Origin: Alphaproteobacteria bacterium
GTDB lineage: Bacteria; Pseudomonadota; Alphaproteobacteria; Rhodobacterales; Rhodobacteraceae
Direction of reading: 5' to 3'
Length of the DNA: 64,000 nt
Assembly (NCBI GenBank): GCA_030424865.1
Contig: JAUHVR010000004.1
Span: 62,001-126,000 of the forward strand
Below are positions 1 through 8,680 of the stretch, piece by piece (within the stretch, counting starts at the first letter, position 1; every line of letters begins with the position of its first letter). Under the pieces are notes generated by a model that saw only the letters and a program-made list of their open reading frames with translations, had not been told where the DNA came from and ran no database searches. The position numbers and the translations under genes are program-made.

Positions 1-1161
1 GGCTGCAGGCATGCGGCGTTCCACCACCTCTGCGTACCAGCTGCAACCGGCCGGGATGGCCTCGTCGTTGAAGTTGTATTCCTCGTGATGGACCATGGCG
101 GTGTCGCCGTTGCCGACAAGGATATAGGCGCCGGGCCGTTCTTCGAGCATGAAGGCGAAATCCTCGCCGCCCATGACCTGATCTGCCGTTTCGCAGCCCC
201 CCGATACGGCCTTGGCGACCTCGGCGGCAAAGGCCGTCTGGTCGTCATGGTTCACCATCACCGGGTAGTTGCGGTTGTAGTTGACGGTCGCCGTCGCGCC
301 AAAAGCGCTGGCGACGCCCTCGCAGATCTGCGTGATGCGTGCCTCGGCCAGATCGCGGTTCTGCGCGCTCAGCGTCCGGACCGTGCCTTTCAGCAGCACC
401 GATTGCGGGATGACGTTGAAGGCGTTTGACGAAGTTTCGAACGAGGTGATCGAGACAACGATTTCCGAAGTCGGATCGGCGTTGCGGCTGGCGATGGTCT
501 GCAGGGCCAGCACGATCTGCGAGGCGGTCACCGTCGGATCGACCGTGTCCTGTGGTTTGGCGGCGTGGCCGCCTTTGCCCTCGATCGTGATATCGATCAG
601 GTCGGCGGCGGCAAAGAAGGCGCCGGGCCGGATCGCGAAATCGCCGACGGGTTTGCCGGGCCAGTTGTGCATTCCATAGACCTCGTCGATGCCGAACCGC
701 TCCATCATGCCATCGTCGCACATCTCGCGACCGCCGCCGCCGCCCTCTTCGGCGGGTTGAAAGATCACGACGGCGGTGCCGTCGAAATTGCGGGTCTCGG
801 ACAGGTATTTGGCGGCCCCAAGCAGCATGGCGGTGTGGCCATCATGTCCGCAGGCATGCATCGCGCCGGGCGTCTTTGAAGCATAGTCCAGCCCCGTCTT
901 TTCCAGGATCGGCAGCGCATCCATGTCGGCCCGCAAGCCAATGGTTTTGCCCGAGGAATCGCTTTTGCCCTTGATGACGCCCACGACCCCGGTGCGGCCG
1001 ATACCGGTCACCACCTCGTCGCAGCCAAACTCGCGCAGCTTGTCGGCAACCAGCGCGCTGGTGCGGTGCGTTTCGAACAGGATTTCCGGGTGTTCGTGGA
1101 TGTCACGGCGCCAGGCCGTGATCTCGTCGTGTAGTTCTGCAAAGCGATTCTTGATCGGCAT
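1..1161 (-). CDS. M20 family amidohydrolase (hippurate hydrolase-like), 3' end outside window
   Basis: The reading frame starts at ATG 1161 and stays open for 387 codons to base 1, so the stop lies beyond the left edge. It is nearly full length for the M20D/AbgA-hippuricase family (about 385-390 residues). Family motifs are visible: RADMDALP at residues 77-84, MHACGHDGHT at 101-110 and PAEEG at 136-140, which supply the metal-binding Cys, His and Glu residues. These enzymes remove the acyl group from N-acyl amino acids in the cytoplasm. It is the last visible member of a - strand operon with an FAD oxidoreductase, an ArgE-like deacylase and a peptide-importer ATPase, which fits use of imported acylated amino acids or peptides. 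The exact substrate cannot be read from sequence. Confidence 0.9.
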   Translation of the reverse strand, partial: MPIKNRFAELHDEITAWRRDIHEHPEILFETHRTSALVADKLREFGCDEVVTGIGRTGVVGVIKGKSDSSGKTIGLRADMDALPILEKTGLDYASKTPGAMHACGHDGHTAMLLGAAKYLSETRNFDGTAVVIFQPAEEGGGGGREMCDDGMMERFGIDEVYGMHNWPGKPVGDFAIRPGAFFAAADLIDITIEGKGGHAAKPQDTVDPTVTASQIVLALQTIASRNADPTSEIVVSITSFETSSNAFNVIPQSVLLKGTVRTLSAQNRDLAEARITQICEGVASAFGATATVNYNRNYPVMVNHDDQTAFAAEVAKAVSGGCETADQVMGGEDFAFMLEERPGAYILVGNGDTAMVHHEEYNFNDEAIPAGCSWYAEVVERRMPAA

Positions 1162-1221
1162 GAGATGTCTCCAGTTCTCTTGCGGCAGAGACTGGCGCAT
1201 TTTGCGGCCGCGTCAAGATGA

Positions 1222-2568
1222 TCAAATTGTGGGGCCCGGCTGAAAGGGCGTGCCGTCGCGGAAACGGTCAAAGCGAAAGCGGCTCAGGTCGTGGCCGGTG
1301 TCATCGCCCTGCACCAGCGCGGCGGTGATGCGTCCAAAGGCCGGGCCGATGCCAAAGCCGTGGCCACACATTCCCGTGCTGACCGTCAGACCGGGCAGCG
1401 CGTCGACGCGGTCGACCACCGGAACCACGTCCGGCATCGCATCGATCATGCCGGCCCAGGTCGCCTTTGGGACCGGTGTGTCGACGCCCGGAAAAGCCTG
1501 CCGAAAGCGGTAAAGCAGTCGGGCCAAAGCGCCCGCATTGGGCGTGGGGTTGAGAATCCGCATCCGCTCGAACGGGCTTTGCGCATCCGCCGACCAGCGG
1601 CGCGGGGTGCCCCAGGCATCGGGATAGCCCGCCGGGGCGGCAGCGCGCAATTTGTAGTCAAACCCGCCCTGCCGAAGCAGCGGCAGATAGTCGCGCAGGG
1701 ACCGGAACGCATCCGGGCCCACGAACAATTCGCTGAAACCCGCAGGTGTGATCGTATAGCCCCCGTCCGCGCGGCGCCGGAAGGAAAACGTGCTGTCACC
1801 GCCCGAGATCGAGGTGAACTCTGGCATCTCCGCCGTGGCCATGGCGCTGGAGCGCACCGAGAGCTGGGGGATGTCCAGCCCCATGCGCCGCAGGAAAAGC
1901 CGGGACCACGCGCCACCGGCCAGAACCACCGACGACGTCTTGATCTCACCCTTTTCAGTCACCACCGAGGAAACCGCCCCGCCCGTGGTCTCAAGCGTCC
2001 GCACAGCGCAGCCCTCGACAATCCGGGCGCCCGCCTCGCGCGCCAGGTCGGCAATGCGCGGCACCGCAACCCAGGGTTCGGCCCGCATATCCGAGGGCGT
2101 ATACAGCGCGCCGTGCCACAGCGGTTGGGCAGCGGGCAAAAGCTCGGTCAGCTGGGCCTTGCTCAGAATGTGGCTGTCCAGATCGAAAGGCGCGGCCTCG
2201 GCCAGCCAGCCTTCGTAGCCGGCGATATGCCCCGCCTTGTCCGCCAGATAGAGCACACCGCAGGTCGTCAGGCCGACGCCGCCCTCGATCTGTTGTTCAA
2301 AGGCCTGCCAATGTTCGCGGGCCTCCAACAGAATCGGGATCTCTGCGGCATCGCGCCCCTGCACCCGAACCCATCCCCAATTGCGCGAGGATTGTTCGGC
2401 CGCAATGCGACCCTTTTCCAGCAGCACAACAGGAACCCCCTGCCGCGCCAGAAAAAGCGCGGTGCAAACGCCAATGACGCCGCCGCCGATGACGACGACC
2501 TCGGTCCGTGCAGGCAGATCCGAGGCGAAGCGGATCGGCATCGCCTCGGTGAAAGGAAAGCCGGTCAT
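1222..2568 (-). CDS. FAD-dependent amine/amino-acid oxidoreductase (DAO family)
   Basis: This 448-residue protein has a Rossmann dinucleotide site near the N-terminus (VVVIGGGVIG, residues 24-33) followed by an acidic strand end (LLEKGR). The C-terminal flavin-contact segment reads GMCGHGFGIGP. This layout is that of the D-amino-acid dehydrogenase / glycine oxidase family, which oxidises the C-N bond of amino acids using FAD. Its ATG overlaps the stop of the upstream ArgE-like gene by 4 bp (ATGA), so the two are translationally coupled. The position in a peptide-uptake operon suggests oxidation of a released (possibly D- or N-modified) amino acid; that substrate is inferred. Confidence 0.87.
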   Translation of the reverse strand: MTGFPFTEAMPIRFASDLPARTEVVVIGGGVIGVCTALFLARQGVPVVLLEKGRIAAEQSSRNWGWVRVQGRDAAEIPILLEAREHWQAFEQQIEGGVGLTTCGVLYLADKAGHIAGYEGWLAEAAPFDLDSHILSKAQLTELLPAAQPLWHGALYTPSDMRAEPWVAVPRIADLAREAGARIVEGCAVRTLETTGGAVSSVVTEKGEIKTSSVVLAGGAWSRLFLRRMGLDIPQLSVRSSAMATAEMPEFTSISGGDSTFSFRRRADGGYTITPAGFSELFVGPDAFRSLRDYLPLLRQGGFDYKLRAAAPAGYPDAWGTPRRWSADAQSPFERMRILNPTPNAGALARLLYRFRQAFPGVDTPVPKATWAGMIDAMPDVVPVVDRVDALPGLTVSTGMCGHGFGIGPAFGRITAALVQGDDTGHDLSRFRFDRFRDGTPFQPGPTI

Positions 2569-3728
2569 TGTCGCAGGTGGGTCAGCAGGCGCTCCATAAA
2601 GGCCTGACCTTCGGCAAACTGCGCCAGTGTGATGTATTCGTCGGGCTGGTGGGCCTGGGCGATGTCGCCCGGACCGCAGACCACAACCGAATAGCCAGCG
2701 TTCTGGAAATGCCCGCCCTCGGTCCCGTAGGACACCACGTTCGGGCTGTTGTCGCCCGTCATCCGGCGCGCGATTGCCTCGGCTTCGCCCTGCGCTTCGG
2801 GGGCCAGCGGTGGCAGGCCGTACTTGCGGTCAAGCTCAATCCGGGCATCGGGGTGCACCGCCTGCATTTCAGCCTCGACCTCGGCAACGCGCGCGACAAA
2901 ACGGTCGGCCCAGGCATCGGCGGTTTCGCCGGGAACGACGCGGAATTCGATGTCGAACCAGCAATCACGGGCCGTGATGTTGCGCGCGGTGCCGCCGGTC
3001 ACAGTGCCCACATGGCAGCTGGTCCATGGCGGATCAAAAGGCGCAGCCAGATCGCTGGGTGGAGTGGCGGCGCTTTCGGCGTTTACCTCGTTGGCCCAGT
3101 TGATCAGCTTGGCCGCCGACATGATCGCGCTGACGCCGGTGTGCAGGATCGAGCTGTGAACCTCGTGCCCGATGACATGCACGCGAAAGGCGGTGCCGCC
3201 CTTGTGCCCGGTCACGGCCTTCATCATCGAAGGTTCGCCCACGATGACGGCGCTGGCCTTGGGCAGAGTCTGGTGCATTGCCTCGATCAGGGGCTCGGCG
3301 CCGGTGCAGCCGATTTCCTCGTCATAGCTCAGCGCCAGTTGCAGCGGGCGGGTCACACCGCGATGCTGCGCCTCGACCATGGCCCATATCGCCAGAGCGT
3401 CAAAGCCCTTCATGTCGGTGGTGCCGCGCCCGAAAAGCTTGCCGTCCTTCTCGATCACCGTGAAGGGATCGCTGGTCCAGTCCTGACCGTCGATCGGCAC
3501 CACGTCCGTGTGACCGGACAGGACAACCCCGCCCGCCTCTATCGGCCCGACATGGGCAAACAGCGCGGCCTTGTCATCGGTGGCATGGAGTTGCCGGTGG
3601 CATGTGATGCCATGACTGGTCAAATAGGCCTCGACCCAGTCGATCAGCGGCAGGTTCGTGTCGCGGCTGACCGTCGGGAACGAGACCAGCGCCGTCAGGA
3701 TGTCCCGTGGGGACAGTCGTTCGGTCAT
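2565..3728 (-). CDS. argE: acetylornithine deacetylase-like M20 metallopeptidase
   Basis: The protein is 387 residues. It carries the M20 metal-binding set: SGHTDVVP with H73 and D75, GRGTTDMKG with D105, and the catalytic Glu pair E137-E138 in SYDEEIGCTG. A downstream GTEGGHF segment supplies another family contact. ArgE proteins hydrolyse N2-acetylornithine, but close M20 relatives cleave other N-acyl amino acids. The gene starts 5 bp after the stop of the ABC-transporter ATPase gene and overlaps the next gene, so it belongs to the importer operon rather than to an arginine biosynthesis locus. A catabolic deacylase acting on imported acyl amino acids or peptides is therefore as likely as a true ArgE. 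Confidence 0.88.
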   Translation of the reverse strand: MTERLSPRDILTALVSFPTVSRDTNLPLIDWVEAYLTSHGITCHRQLHATDDKAALFAHVGPIEAGGVVLSGHTDVVPIDGQDWTSDPFTVIEKDGKLFGRGTTDMKGFDALAIWAMVEAQHRGVTRPLQLALSYDEEIGCTGAEPLIEAMHQTLPKASAVIVGEPSMMKAVTGHKGGTAFRVHVIGHEVHSSILHTGVSAIMSAAKLINWANEVNAESAATPPSDLAAPFDPPWTSCHVGTVTGGTARNITARDCWFDIEFRVVPGETADAWADRFVARVAEVEAEMQAVHPDARIELDRKYGLPPLAPEAQGEAEAIARRMTGDNSPNVVSYGTEGGHFQNAGYSVVVCGPGDIAQAHQPDEYITLAQFAEGQAFMERLLTHLRQ

Positions 3729-3733
3729 TGGTC

Positions 3734-5578
3734 TTATCCGTCGTTCGCGTCGCGGTCGAAACCGCCCCAGTTGCCCTTCAGCACCTTGTGCCCCGGCGAG
3801 ACCTCATCATACAGGCTGGGCTCGGGTTCATGGCCCACCGGAAAGATGGGCGACGGGATCGGCTTGAAGTTCAGGTCCTTCTCGGACTTGCGCTGCCGCG
3901 GGTCGGCGATGGGCACGGCCTTCATCAGAGAGCGGGTGTAAGGGTGCTGCGGGTTTTCAAAGACCGCACGGCGGGGGCCAAGCTCGACGATGCGGCCCAG
4001 GTACATCACGCCCACATGGTGGCTGACGCGTTCGACGACGGCCATGTCGTGGCTGATGAACAAGAACGACAGCCCCATGTCGGCCTGCAGTTCCATCATC
4101 AGGTTCAGCACCTGCGCCTGAACCGAAACGTCCAGAGCCGAGACGGCCTCGTCCGCGATGATCAGCTTGGGGTTCAGCGCAAGGGCGCGGGCGATTGCGA
4201 TCCGCTGACGCTGACCGCCCGACAACTCGTGCGGATAGCGGCGCATGAAGCTGCGCGGCAGCTCGACCCGGTCAAAGAGCATCTCGACCCGCTTGGTCAT
4301 CTCCTCTCCCGAATGGGTGCCGAAGTTGCGCATGGGTTCCGAGACGGCATCGGCCAGCTGCATCTGAGGGTTCAGCGAGGCAAAGGGATCCTGAAAGATC
4401 ATCTGCATGTCTTGCCGCGCCTTGCGCAGGTCGGTCTGGTTCAGCGCCATGATGTCAGTGCCATCAAGATTGATCTGCCCCGAAAGCGGCTCGACCAGCC
4501 GCAGGATCGAGCGCCCGGCAGTGGATTTGCCGCAACCCGATTCGCCCACCAGGCTGAGCGTCTGGCCCTTGTTCAGATCGAACGAGACATCCTCGGTCGC
4601 GTGCACATTGGCCACGGTCTGACGGAAGAAACCGCCTTTGACCGGAAAGCGTGTCACCAGGTTGCGGACACTCAGCAGCACCTCTTCGGTGCCCTTGATC
4701 GGCGCGATCTCGTCAGCGTCGCGGCCCATCAGGCGCATGGGTTCGGGCAAATCGGTGCCGCGCATCTCGCCCAGCTTGGGCACCGCCGCCAACAGCGCCT
4801 TGGTGTAGGGATGCTGCGGGTTTTCAAAGATTTCCTCGACCGGGCCCTCTTCGACCTTGTTGCCGCGGAACATGACCACCACGCGGTCCGCCATCTGGGC
4901 CACAACCGCCATGTCGTGCGTGATGAACATCACCGCCGTGCCGGTTTCACGCTTCAGGCGGTCCATCAGGGCCAGAATCTCGGCCTGAATGGTCACATCC
5001 AGCGCCGTGGTGGGTTCGTCCGCGATCAACAACCGGGGCTCGCAGGCCAGCGCCATCGCGATGACCACACGCTGACGCATCCCGCCCGACAGCTCGTGCG
5101 GGTATTGCTTAAGTCTCCGTTCGGGCTCGGGAATGCGAACCTGACGCAAAAGCTCCAGCGCGCGGGCCTCGGCGTCAGCTTTGGACATGCCCTTGTGCAG
5201 GCGCAGGCCCTCGGTCAGCTGGCGGCCCACGGTAAAGACCGGGTTCAGGGCCGTCATCGGCTCTTGAAAGATCATCCCGATCTCGTTGCCACGGATCGTG
5301 CGCATCAGATCGCCGCGGGACTGCGCCAGATCGGTCTCGCCCTTGTCCTTGCGATCAAAGATCAGCTGGCCGCCGGTGATTTCACCGCCGCCGAACTCGA
5401 CCAAGCGCATCAGCGACAGCGACGAGACCGATTTTCCCGATCCCGATTCGCCCACGACGCAGACAGTTTCGCCTGACCGAATCTCGAACGAGACGTCCTC
5501 GACACCAACGACGGGGCCGTTCTTTGTTTGAAATTCGACCCGCAGGTTCTGGACCCGGGCAATAGTGTTGTCCAACAT
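3734..5578 (-). CDS. double ABC ATPase of a peptide (Dpp/Opp/Gsi) importer
   Basis: Two ATPase domains are fused in one 614-residue chain. Domain 1 has Walker A GESGSGKS (43-50), signature LSGGMRQR (163-170) and Walker B ending IADEPTTALD (about 185-194). Domain 2 has Walker A GESGCGKS (345-352), an LSGGQRQR signature and Walker B IADEAVSALD. This is the DppD-DppF or GsiA arrangement and would energise import of peptides at the inner membrane. I choose ATG 5578 because GGGA lies 7 bases upstream; an in-frame TTG at 5590 has no better site. It is the first gene of the - strand operon and is divergent from the binding protein and permease genes, which lack their own ATPase. Confidence 0.95.
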   Translation of the reverse strand: MLDNTIARVQNLRVEFQTKNGPVVGVEDVSFEIRSGETVCVVGESGSGKSVSSLSLMRLVEFGGGEITGGQLIFDRKDKGETDLAQSRGDLMRTIRGNEIGMIFQEPMTALNPVFTVGRQLTEGLRLHKGMSKADAEARALELLRQVRIPEPERRLKQYPHELSGGMRQRVVIAMALACEPRLLIADEPTTALDVTIQAEILALMDRLKRETGTAVMFITHDMAVVAQMADRVVVMFRGNKVEEGPVEEIFENPQHPYTKALLAAVPKLGEMRGTDLPEPMRLMGRDADEIAPIKGTEEVLLSVRNLVTRFPVKGGFFRQTVANVHATEDVSFDLNKGQTLSLVGESGCGKSTAGRSILRLVEPLSGQINLDGTDIMALNQTDLRKARQDMQMIFQDPFASLNPQMQLADAVSEPMRNFGTHSGEEMTKRVEMLFDRVELPRSFMRRYPHELSGGQRQRIAIARALALNPKLIIADEAVSALDVSVQAQVLNLMMELQADMGLSFLFISHDMAVVERVSHHVGVMYLGRIVELGPRRAVFENPQHPYTRSLMKAVPIADPRQRKSEKDLNFKPIPSPIFPVGHEPEPSLYDEVSPGHKVLKGNWGGFDRDANDG

Positions 5579-5590
5579 AAGCGCTCCCAA

Positions 5591-5839
5591 GCACGATTAT
5601 GATCAAACGCTAACGGCAGGTCGGATCGAGTGTCAAACCCACACCAACTTTCCGCAAGGCAAGGCTTGCATTTTCCTCAAAAGCTGCTTCGATAAAACCA
5701 CTTGTGGGTGATTGGAGACCAGAGAGAGAACGTCCTGGGCCGCGAGGCCATGTGAAAATGCTCTGGAATCGCAGGATCAGTCCCAACCCATAATCAGAGG
5801 CACACCGGACTAAACCGGATGTCCAACAAGGAGAGTACC
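5591..5839. promoter_or_regulatory. divergent intergenic region of the peptide-uptake locus
   Basis: This 249-bp gap separates the - strand ATPase operon from the + strand binding-protein operon, so it must hold promoters for both. The best + strand candidate is TTGCAT (5666-5671), a 17-bp spacer and TCGATA (5689-5694); the -10 match is weak. The Shine-Dalgarno AAGGAG at 5828-5833 lies 6 bases before the binding-protein ATG at 5840. No clear operator was recognised. Confidence 0.4.
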
Positions 5840-7543
5840 ATGAAGCTTAAGACCCTCATGTTAGGGGCTGTGGCAACTTGCGCTATGGCGCCGGCGGCCT
5901 TTGCCGAGCGCGGCTCGGATGGCCACGTCAGCCTGATTTTCTGGCAGGCGCCGTCGATCATGAACCCGTTCCTGTCGGGTGGCACCAAGGAAATCGAAGC
6001 CGCCTCGATGATCATCGAGCCGCTGGCGCGCTATAACGAAGTTGGCGAAATCGTGCCTTGGCTGGTTGACGAAGTGCCCACCACGGCCAACGGCGGCGTC
6101 AGCGCCGACCTGACCCAGATCACCTGGAAAATCACGCCGGGCATCAAGTGGTCGGACGGCAGCGCCTTTACCTCGGCGGACGTCAAGTTCACCTATGACT
6201 ACTGCACCCACCCCGAAGGCGGCTGCTCGCAGCTGACCAAGTTCGAGAACGTCGAAAGCGTTGAAACGCCCGATGACCTGACCGTTGTCGTGAACTTCGC
6301 CAGCCCGACGCCGAACCCCTATGGCCCGTTTGTCGGCGGTGAAAGCCCGATCATCCAGGCGGCCCAGTTTGCCAACTGCCTTGGTGCCGCGGCTCCGAAC
6401 TGCACCGATGCAAACTTCTACCCGATCGGCACCGGCCCCTTCACCGTCACGGACTTCCGTCCGAATGACGTGATCCAGATGGCCGCAAACGAAAACTACC
6501 GTGTGGCGGACAAGCCCGCCTTTGCGACCGTGACCTTCAAGGGCGGCGGCGACGCCACCGGCGCGGGCCGTGCGGTTATGGAAACCGGCGAGTTCGACTA
6601 TGCGTGGAACCTTCAGCTGGCGCCCGACGTGATCGCCAAGATGGAAGAAGGCGGCAAAGGTGTTCCGGTTGCTGGCTTCGGCCCGCTGCTTGAGCGCATC
6701 ATGCTGAACCACACCAACCCCGATCCGGCGCTTGGCCCGGATGAGCGTGCTGTTGTGCGTCCGCACCCGTTCCTGCAGGACCCGGCGGTCTACAAGGCGA
6801 TGTCGATGGCCATCGACCGTCCGCTGCTGGTTGAAGTGGGCTATGGCAAGGCCGGCGCGGTTTCGTGCTCGTGGGTCCCTGCACCGGCAGCCTTTGCAAT
6901 CGAAGTTGACGGCTGCGACGTTCAGGACATCGAAGGCGCCAAGGCCATGCTCGATGCCGCTGGCATCGTCGACACCGATGGTGACGGCGTCCGCGAAAAG
7001 GACGGTGTGCCGCTGTCGATCCTGTACCAGACCTCGACCAACGCAGTGCGTCAGGACTTCCAGGCTCTGATCAAGGCATGGTGGGCTGAAATCGGCATCG
7101 AAACCGAACTGCGCAACATCGACGCCTCGGTCTTCTTCGGTGGTGACCCGGGTTCGCCCGACACCTTCCAGAAGTTCTATGCGGACGTGGAAATGTACGC
7201 CAACACCTTCTCGGGCACCGACCCGCAGGCGTACCTGGGCAACGGCCTGTGCAACAAGGCACCGAGCCCGGCAACCCAGTGGCAGGGTGAGAACATCTCG
7301 CGCTTCTGCCACGAGGACTTTGACGCGCTGCACGCCGAACTGACCGCAACCGCGGATCTGGGCGAGCGTTCGCGCATCGGCAAAGAGCTGGGCGCCATGG
7401 CGATCGAGCGCGGCATGATGATCCCGCTGGTCCACCGCGGCCGGATTTCGGCACATGCAACCACCCTGGGTGGCGTTGTGCTGAACGTCTGGGACGCCGA
7501 GCTGTGGAACGTTGCGGACTGGCACCGCATCGACACCAACTAA
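5840..7543 (+). CDS. peptide ABC transporter periplasmic substrate-binding protein
   Basis: The start is ATG 5840 rather than the in-frame ATG at 5819, because AAGGAG precedes it and the resulting N-terminus is a clean Sec signal peptide (MKLKTLML..., cleavage after AFA near residue 22). The 567-residue size and the SBP family 5 pattern (early N-P-F-L, then WxITPGIKWSDG and FTSADVKFTYD) are those of DppA/OppA-type proteins. It would bind peptides in the periplasm and hand them to the two permeases downstream. Codon use is strongly biased, which fits a highly expressed binding protein. A GC-rich stem-loop follows the stop. Confidence 0.95.
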   Translation: MKLKTLMLGAVATCAMAPAAFAERGSDGHVSLIFWQAPSIMNPFLSGGTKEIEAASMIIEPLARYNEVGEIVPWLVDEVPTTANGGVSADLTQITWKITPGIKWSDGSAFTSADVKFTYDYCTHPEGGCSQLTKFENVESVETPDDLTVVVNFASPTPNPYGPFVGGESPIIQAAQFANCLGAAAPNCTDANFYPIGTGPFTVTDFRPNDVIQMAANENYRVADKPAFATVTFKGGGDATGAGRAVMETGEFDYAWNLQLAPDVIAKMEEGGKGVPVAGFGPLLERIMLNHTNPDPALGPDERAVVRPHPFLQDPAVYKAMSMAIDRPLLVEVGYGKAGAVSCSWVPAPAAFAIEVDGCDVQDIEGAKAMLDAAGIVDTDGDGVREKDGVPLSILYQTSTNAVRQDFQALIKAWWAEIGIETELRNIDASVFFGGDPGSPDTFQKFYADVEMYANTFSGTDPQAYLGNGLCNKAPSPATQWQGENISRFCHEDFDALHAELTATADLGERSRIGKELGAMAIERGMMIPLVHRGRISAHATTLGGVVLNVWDAELWNVADWHRIDTN

Positions 7544-7559
7544 GGTGATCAATCAAGGG

Positions 7560-7588
7560 GCGGGGTCCGGCGAAATGCCGGGCCCCGC
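7560..7588 (+). other. intercistronic stem-loop between binding protein and permease genes
   Basis: A 12-bp stem (7560-7571 with 7577-7588, one G-U pair) encloses the loop GAAAT. There is no run of T after it, so it is unlikely to be a full terminator. Placement directly after the binding-protein gene and before the permeases matches stem-loops known to protect the abundant binding-protein mRNA and lower downstream expression in ABC operons; that role here is inferred. Confidence 0.6.
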
Positions 7589-7672
7589 ACCGCGTGCAGG
7601 CACATGATGCTTGCGATTGACGTCCATTCCCCCAAAACTTTCAGAGACTACTGACCCGAGGCGCCGCACCAT

Positions 7673-8680
7673 ATGCTGACCTTCACCATCCGTCGTTTGG
7701 TACTGTCGATACCGACGCTTCTGTTCATCAGTTTCGCGATATTCATGCTGTTGCAACTCGCCCCCGGCGACCCGATGGCCCAGGTGCCTCTGACGGTCCC
7801 GCCAGAGGTGAAACAAAAAATGCGCGAGGCGCTGGGTCTGGGCGAACCACCCCTGATCCAATTCTGGAAATGGCTGGTTCAGATGTTCTGGATCGAGCCG
7901 CTGGTGTTGTTCGACCACCTCTTTGGCACCACCTATGCCGAGGGCAAGCTTCGCGTGATCAGCTGGCAGACCCGTTCGCCGGTGATGGACATCGTGATTC
8001 AGCGCATTCCGCAGACGCTGTGGGTCGTCGGCATGAGCTACATCGTCGGCATCCTGATCGCGATCCCGATCGGCATCTACTCGGCCTACCGCCAGTATTC
8101 GCTGTTTGACCAGTCGGGCACCTTCATCACGATGATCGGCTTCTCGATCCCGCCCTTCTTCACCGGCCCGCTGCTGATCGTGATCTTCTCGGTGCAGCTG
8201 GGATGGTTCCCTTCGATCTATGACACGACCCACGTTGTGACCGACTGGGCCAGCTTCAAGGTGCAGCTCAACCAGATGATCCTGCCGGTGATGGTGCTGG
8301 CCCTGCAGACCACGGCGCAGATCAGCCGCTACATGCGCGCCTCGATGCTGGACAACCTCAACCAGGACTACGTCCGCACCGCCCGCGCCAAGGGTCTGGG
8401 CGAGGCGGTGGTGGTCATGGTGCACGTGCTGCGCAACTCGATGATCCCTGTCATCACCGTGATCGCACTGGGCATCCCCGCCATTTTCGGAGGCGCTATC
8501 ATCACCGAGAACGTGTTCAAGGTGAACGGCATCGGCCAGTTGCTGATCACTGCGCTTTTTGCCAATGACCTGCCCATGGTGATGACGGTCAGCTTCATCT
8601 TCGCCTTCCTCATCGTGACTTTCAACCTGATCGCCGACGTGCTGTACGGCGTGCTCGACCCGCGGATCCGCTATGACTGA
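7673..8680 (+). CDS. peptide ABC transporter permease (DppB/OppB type)
   Basis: This 335-residue integral membrane protein begins with the typical DppB N-terminus: a positively charged start and a first membrane helix ending in LLQLAPGDPM. The cytoplasmic EAA-type loop is visible near residues 229-245 (DYVRTARAKGLGE), the contact site for the ATPase. It would form one half of the membrane channel with the next gene. The stop overlaps the start of the second permease gene by 8 bp, so the pair is coupled. The ATPase partner is in the divergent operon. Confidence 0.95.
   Translation: MLTFTIRRLVLSIPTLLFISFAIFMLLQLAPGDPMAQVPLTVPPEVKQKMREALGLGEPPLIQFWKWLVQMFWIEPLVLFDHLFGTTYAEGKLRVISWQTRSPVMDIVIQRIPQTLWVVGMSYIVGILIAIPIGIYSAYRQYSLFDQSGTFITMIGFSIPPFFTGPLLIVIFSVQLGWFPSIYDTTHVVTDWASFKVQLNQMILPVMVLALQTTAQISRYMRASMLDNLNQDYVRTARAKGLGEAVVVMVHVLRNSMIPVITVIALGIPAIFGGAIITENVFKVNGIGQLLITALFANDLPMVMTVSFIFAFLIVTFNLIADVLYGVLDPRIRYD

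Noticed and set aside
3707-5476. 589-codon + strand open frame over the ABC ATPase gene
   Set aside because: It is the antisense shadow of the fused ATPase, whose Walker and signature motifs are intact; the shadow is His/Arg/Gln-rich with no motifs.
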